Below are positions 61,290 to 64,000 of a DNA stretch of 64,000 bases, piece after piece. The DNA is from an uncultured Candidatus Melainabacteria bacterium (GTDB taxonomy: Bacteria; Cyanobacteriota; Vampirovibrionia; Gastranaerophilales; Gastranaerophilaceae), in contig CAKVIM010000006.1 of the NCBI GenBank assembly GCA_934754775.1, positions 40,695 to 104,694 of the forward strand, read 5' to 3'. Below the pieces are notes generated by a model that saw only the letters and a program-made list of their open reading frames with translations, did not search any database and had not been told where the DNA came from. Positions within the stretch are counted from its first letter, which is position 1. The number at the start of each line of letters is the position of its first letter. The translations under genes and the position numbers were made by a program.

Positions 61290-62102
61290 TTACATCTCTA
61301 AGCTGCGTTTATACACATCATTCTTATTATACTTGAATAAAGAGGACAAAATTACTGCAATATCCTTATCCTTATACCCTTTTGACTTCAAGACCTCTAT
61401 CTTATCCTTGATATCAGCAGTTTCTGTATCTTCTTCCGCATAAACCATACACACAATTTCACCCTTAATTCCGTCGCTAAAATGCTCAAGCACCTCAGAA
61501 ATACTGCCGGTCACAACCTCCTCAAACAGCTTCGTAATCTCTCGTCCCAAAGAAATCTTCGCATCACCACGAAAACTTTGAACAATCTTAAGTGTCTTTA
61601 AAATTCGCTCAGGAGAATCATAAAACACCATATTTTGTGCAGAATATTTTTTACAAATCTCCTTAATTTGACTCTCAGTTCTCGGAATAAATCCGACAAA
61701 AGAGAACTGTTCATCATCTCTCGGAAGCTGCGAAAGAAACGTCGTCACAGCACAAGCACCGGCAAGCGAAGTCACCGAAAAACCTTCTTTCAAAAGAGCT
61801 GAAACAATTACTCCCCCAGGATCGCAAATCATCGGAGTACCTGCGTCAGACACCAGAGCAACAGACTTTCCTTCTCTAATCAAGTTCAAGAAAAAGTCTA
61901 TACGCTCGTGTTCATTATACTTATGATAAGAAACGCACTTTGTCGGAATTTCATAATGGTTCAAAAGTTTTTGCGTTACACGAGTATCTTCACACGCAAT
62001 CAAATCAACGTCCTTTAGAACCTCAATCGCACGCATAGTGATATCTTTAATATTCCCAATCGGAGTCGGGACTATATAAAAATCGAATTTTCTTTGTGAC
62101 AT
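61290..62102 (-). CDS. rsmI: 16S rRNA (cytidine-1402-2'-O)-methyltransferase
   Basis: RsmI makes the 2'-O-methylation of C1402 in the ribosomal decoding centre using SAM. The 270 residues have the tetrapyrrole-methylase-like fold: PTPIGNIKDITMRAIEVLKD at the N-terminus, CEDTRVTQKLLNHY (~36), LVSDAGTPMICDPGGVIVSA (~81) and SFVGFIPRTES (~133), all family hallmarks. It lies downstream of the small membrane protein 62125 and the RNase E/G gene on the same strand, so these RNA-related genes form one unit. Confidence 0.95.
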   Translation of the reverse strand: MSQRKFDFYIVPTPIGNIKDITMRAIEVLKDVDLIACEDTRVTQKLLNHYEIPTKCVSYHKYNEHERIDFFLNLIREGKSVALVSDAGTPMICDPGGVIVSALLKEGFSVTSLAGACAVTTFLSQLPRDDEQFSFVGFIPRTESQIKEICKKYSAQNMVFYDSPERILKTLKIVQSFRGDAKISLGREITKLFEEVVTGSISEVLEHFSDGIKGEIVCMVYAEEDTETADIKDKIEVLKSKGYKDKDIAVILSSLFKYNKNDVYKRSLEM

Positions 62103-62124
62103 AGCCTTATTCTAACATAAAACT

Positions 62125-62526
62125 CTAATATTTTGTCTTATCCAAAAATGTTCGAACCGCATCTGTCAAATTTTCCGGAGTCACAAGTGAAGTTTCGCCA
62201 TTAGTCTGTTCTGCTTTTGGAGCCAAAAACCCAGCTCTAATTTTGTTATAAAGTGTCAAAATCAAGAACAACAAGATTGAAGAAAGAGCAACTCCACCCA
62301 TTGCCATCAAAAATTTCTTCGCAATTTTTTTCTTGCTCACAGGCTGTTTGTGCGGGATTACATCAACACTTGGTAATTCTTCCTGTGTTGTAGCAACCGC
62401 ATTTTCTGGAAGCGTATTTTCCACAATCGGCGTCAAGCCCTCACCTGCAGTTGCAGGAGTTTCTGCAAACACAGGTGATACAAGCATTAACGCTATAAAA
62501 ATCGTAAGAATTCTATTCTTCAACAT
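62125..62526 (-). CDS. small anchored hypothetical protein after RNase E/G
   Basis: A 133-aa protein with a signal peptide (MLKNRILTIFIALMLVSPVF, cleavage after AE), a Pro/Thr/Glu-rich segment (ETPATAGEGLTPIVENTLPE), and a C-terminal membrane helix (FLMAMGGVALSSILLFLILT) with a short tail. Not recognised. The start at 62526 overlaps the RNase E/G stop by 14 bases; the longer frame to 62664 reads out-of-frame through the Lys-rich RNase tail and is a shadow. GAAGGA lies upstream. It could tether something at the membrane, but there is no direct evidence. Confidence 0.65.
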   Translation of the reverse strand: MLKNRILTIFIALMLVSPVFAETPATAGEGLTPIVENTLPENAVATTQEELPSVDVIPHKQPVSKKKIAKKFLMAMGGVALSSILLFLILTLYNKIRAGFLAPKAEQTNGETSLVTPENLTDAVRTFLDKTKY

Positions 62527-64000
62527 TCTTTTTTGTAGTCCTTCTCGTTCTTTTTTGTGAGTTTCTATTCGGACGTCTTGTTCTTTTTGGTTTTTCTTCA
62601 GCGTTTTCTTCTGCCGGAGCTTCTTCTGCAACTTCCGGTTTAGCTTCCGCTTCCACCTTAACATCCGCTTCTTTAACTACTTCTTCCTCTTTTGCAGCAG
62701 ACTTTTTAGTCTTTTTACCTGCGTTTTCCGCAATAACAGGAACTATTTCAGAATTTTCATTAATCACTGTTTGTGCAATATTTTCAGCTTGAACTTCAGC
62801 TTCTTTAACCTTACGTCTGCCTCTGCCACGTGATTTTTTCACTTCTTTTTCTTGTTTAATTTCTTGAACTTCTGCCTGAGCTTCTACAGAAGGATTTTCC
62901 GTAACTTCAAGTTTTTCTTCTTGAACCTGCTGTTCCTTAATCTCTTCAGGCTTATTGTTATTAAATTTATTATTATTGTTATTATTGTTAAATTTCTTCT
63001 TTCCGCCCATCGGAAGCTTAATCTTAGCAGCCTTAGCTCTGTACTCGCCTTCAGAAGTAGCAGAAGCAAATTTGATATCTTCCATAATATAGCCGTTGCC
63101 TTGGCAGTGCGGACAACGTTTTGCAAAGATTTCACTAATCGCTTGACCTTGTCTGTGTCTTGTCATTTCAACAAGTCCCAAATCAGATAACTGACCGACT
63201 TGCGGTTTAGCTTTATCAGCCTCAACAGCCATTTCCAACTCTTCCATCATTGCAAGTTTATCAACACGAGAAGTCATATCAATAAAGTCAATAATAATCA
63301 TACCGCCAATGTTTCTAAGTCTTAATTGACGTGCAATTTCATGAACTGCTTCAATATTTGTTTTAAGAATTGTTTCATCTTGAGTAGCTGAATTAGTAAA
63401 TTTACCACTGTTAACATCAATTACAGTAAGTGCTTCCGTAGTTTGGATAAACAAATAACCACCTGATGGTAAATTAACTTTCATCTGTAAAGCTGCCTTG
63501 ATTTCTTTATGGATATCCATTGCAACAAGCAAAGGTTCAGAACCCTTATACAAAGTCACATTGATATTTTTGTTCATGTGCCAGTTTTGAAGAATGTTTT
63601 GAACTCTATTTAAAGCAAATGCTGTATCAACGACAATTTCTTGAGTTTCTTCATTACAAGCTTCTCTAATTACCCTGTAAAGCAAATCTTGGTCGCGGTA
63701 CAATAAGCTAGGCGGAGTCATACTTTCTGCTGACGTAATAATATTATTCCATTTTTCCAAAAGAATTTCTAAATCTTCTTGAATATCAGCTTCGGTTTGA
63801 CCTTCTGCCTCTGTTCTAACAATAACACCAACTCCAACCGGCTTTAGCAAGTTTACAATTGATTTTAATCTTGCTCTTTCTTTAGCAGAAGTGATTTTTT
63901 TACTTACGTTAATCCCTGCTTCATTTGGCATCAATACCAAAAATCTTCCGGGAAGTGAAATTTCGGTTGTAACTCTAGGACCTTTGTGTCCAACAGGTTC
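62513..64000 (-). CDS. rng: ribonuclease E/G, 5' part beyond window
   Basis: Single-strand endoribonuclease of the RNase E/G family, the main initiator of mRNA decay and rRNA/tRNA maturation. The gene continues past 64000; the visible ~495 residues include VTTEISLPGRFLVLMPNEAG, the Mg2+-binding catalytic aspartates in VIDVNSGKFT and IIIDFIDM, and the zinc-link CPHCQGNGYI that joins dimers. The C-terminal ~165 residues are a low-complexity Lys/Glu/Ala tail with Arg-rich patches (KSRGRGRRKVKE, PKRTRRPNRNSQKRTRRT), like the RNase E scaffold region that binds RNA and partners. No membrane anchor helix is seen in this part. Confidence 0.95.
   Translation of the reverse strand, partial: EPVGHKGPRVTTEISLPGRFLVLMPNEAGINVSKKITSAKERARLKSIVNLLKPVGVGVIVRTEAEGQTEADIQEDLEILLEKWNNIITSAESMTPPSLLYRDQDLLYRVIREACNEETQEIVVDTAFALNRVQNILQNWHMNKNINVTLYKGSEPLLVAMDIHKEIKAALQMKVNLPSGGYLFIQTTEALTVIDVNSGKFTNSATQDETILKTNIEAVHEIARQLRLRNIGGMIIIDFIDMTSRVDKLAMMEELEMAVEADKAKPQVGQLSDLGLVEMTRHRQGQAISEIFAKRCPHCQGNGYIMEDIKFASATSEGEYRAKAAKIKLPMGGKKKFNNNNNNNKFNNNKPEEIKEQQVQEEKLEVTENPSVEAQAEVQEIKQEKEVKKSRGRGRRKVKEAEVQAENIAQTVINENSEIVPVIAENAGKKTKKSAAKEEEVVKEADVKVEAEAKPEVAEEAPAEENAEEKPKRTRRPNRNSQKRTRRTTKKNVEE

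Noticed and set aside
62527..62664. N-terminal extension of the small gene after RNase E/G
   Set aside because: The Lys-rich frame is the out-of-frame reading of the RNase tail; the signal peptide starts at 62526.
1..64000. CRISPR array
   Set aside because: No regularly spaced direct repeats with unique spacers; the heptad and tandem repeats lack spacers of constant length.
1..64000. Prophage or insertion sequence
   Set aside because: No transposase, integrase, terminase, capsid or tail gene is visible; the mobile-like signals are small repeat elements only.

Overview
The window is AT-rich bacterial DNA from a diderm that makes LPS-type lipids: it has KdsA, an LptF/G permease and an AsmA/YhdP-like giant protein. 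Several traits point to the non-photosynthetic sister group of Cyanobacteria (Vampirovibrionia/Melainabacteria, most likely gut Gastranaerophilales). The ATP synthase genes follow the cyanobacterial order a-c-b'-b-delta-alpha-gamma, with both b and b' present and no beta/epsilon genes attached. There is a VKOR-thioredoxin fusion, and many unassigned proteins begin with an Asn-rich stretch followed by a Phe-x-Gly-like motif. The taxonomic call is an inference; no rRNA gene is present.

Layout. 0-3.3 kb: two tandem amino-acid permeases, an S23/four-helix-bundle gene bracketed by perfect inverted repeats, and glyQ. 3.4-9.4 kb: the AsmA-like giant and two secreted proteins. 9.5-12.1 kb: agmatinase and a PPi-dependent phosphofructokinase. 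12.2-17.5 kb: lineage-specific FxG-motif proteins and a PHP phosphoesterase around a tRNA-Asp gene that is surrounded by two 5' and two 3' fragments of itself. 17.5-21.5 kb: wecB, gatA and small membrane proteins. 21.5-26.7 kb: the ATP synthase operon. 26.8-33.6 kb: a hypothetical protein, LptF/G, an MFS pump, a winged-helix protein, and a VKOR-queH-Cys-rich operon. 33.9-40.2 kb: a dehydratase activase, kdsA, aroA, a ParDE-type toxin-antitoxin pair, an orphan sugar ABC permease and a phosphomannomutase. 40.2-46.9 kb: an orphan histidine kinase, bioG-bioC, a ROK glucokinase, a lytic transglycosylase with a long structured leader, a STAS-like protein and purA. 46.9-53.2 kb: an NfnA/PyrK-like flavoprotein, a short dihydrolipoamide dehydrogenase, membrane proteins, and two repeat-packed intergenic islands. 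53.2-57.6 kb: argS, a sugar-phosphate transferase and ogt. 57.7-60.7 kb: a small island (WG-repeat protein, WYL regulator, HNH protein, DnaB-like ATPase relic) next to tRNA-Ser. 60.8-64 kb: tRNA-Ser, a 51-aa protein, rsmI and the 3' part of an RNase E/G gene.

The most interesting unit is the 57.7-60.7 kb island. Each of its three transcription units carries a near-palindrome related to CCGACAA-N3-TTGTCGG, 9-10 nt upstream of a -10 box. This resembles the RecA-NDp promoter that the WYL activator PafBC recognises in mycobacteria, so I propose a self-contained, WYL-controlled DNA-damage or defence module. The other notable signals are the free-standing IVS-like element with solo copies of its repeat, the nested tRNA-Asp fragments, the shared N-terminal FxG tag, and at least three genes whose promoter places the transcript start on the start codon (leaderless mRNAs).
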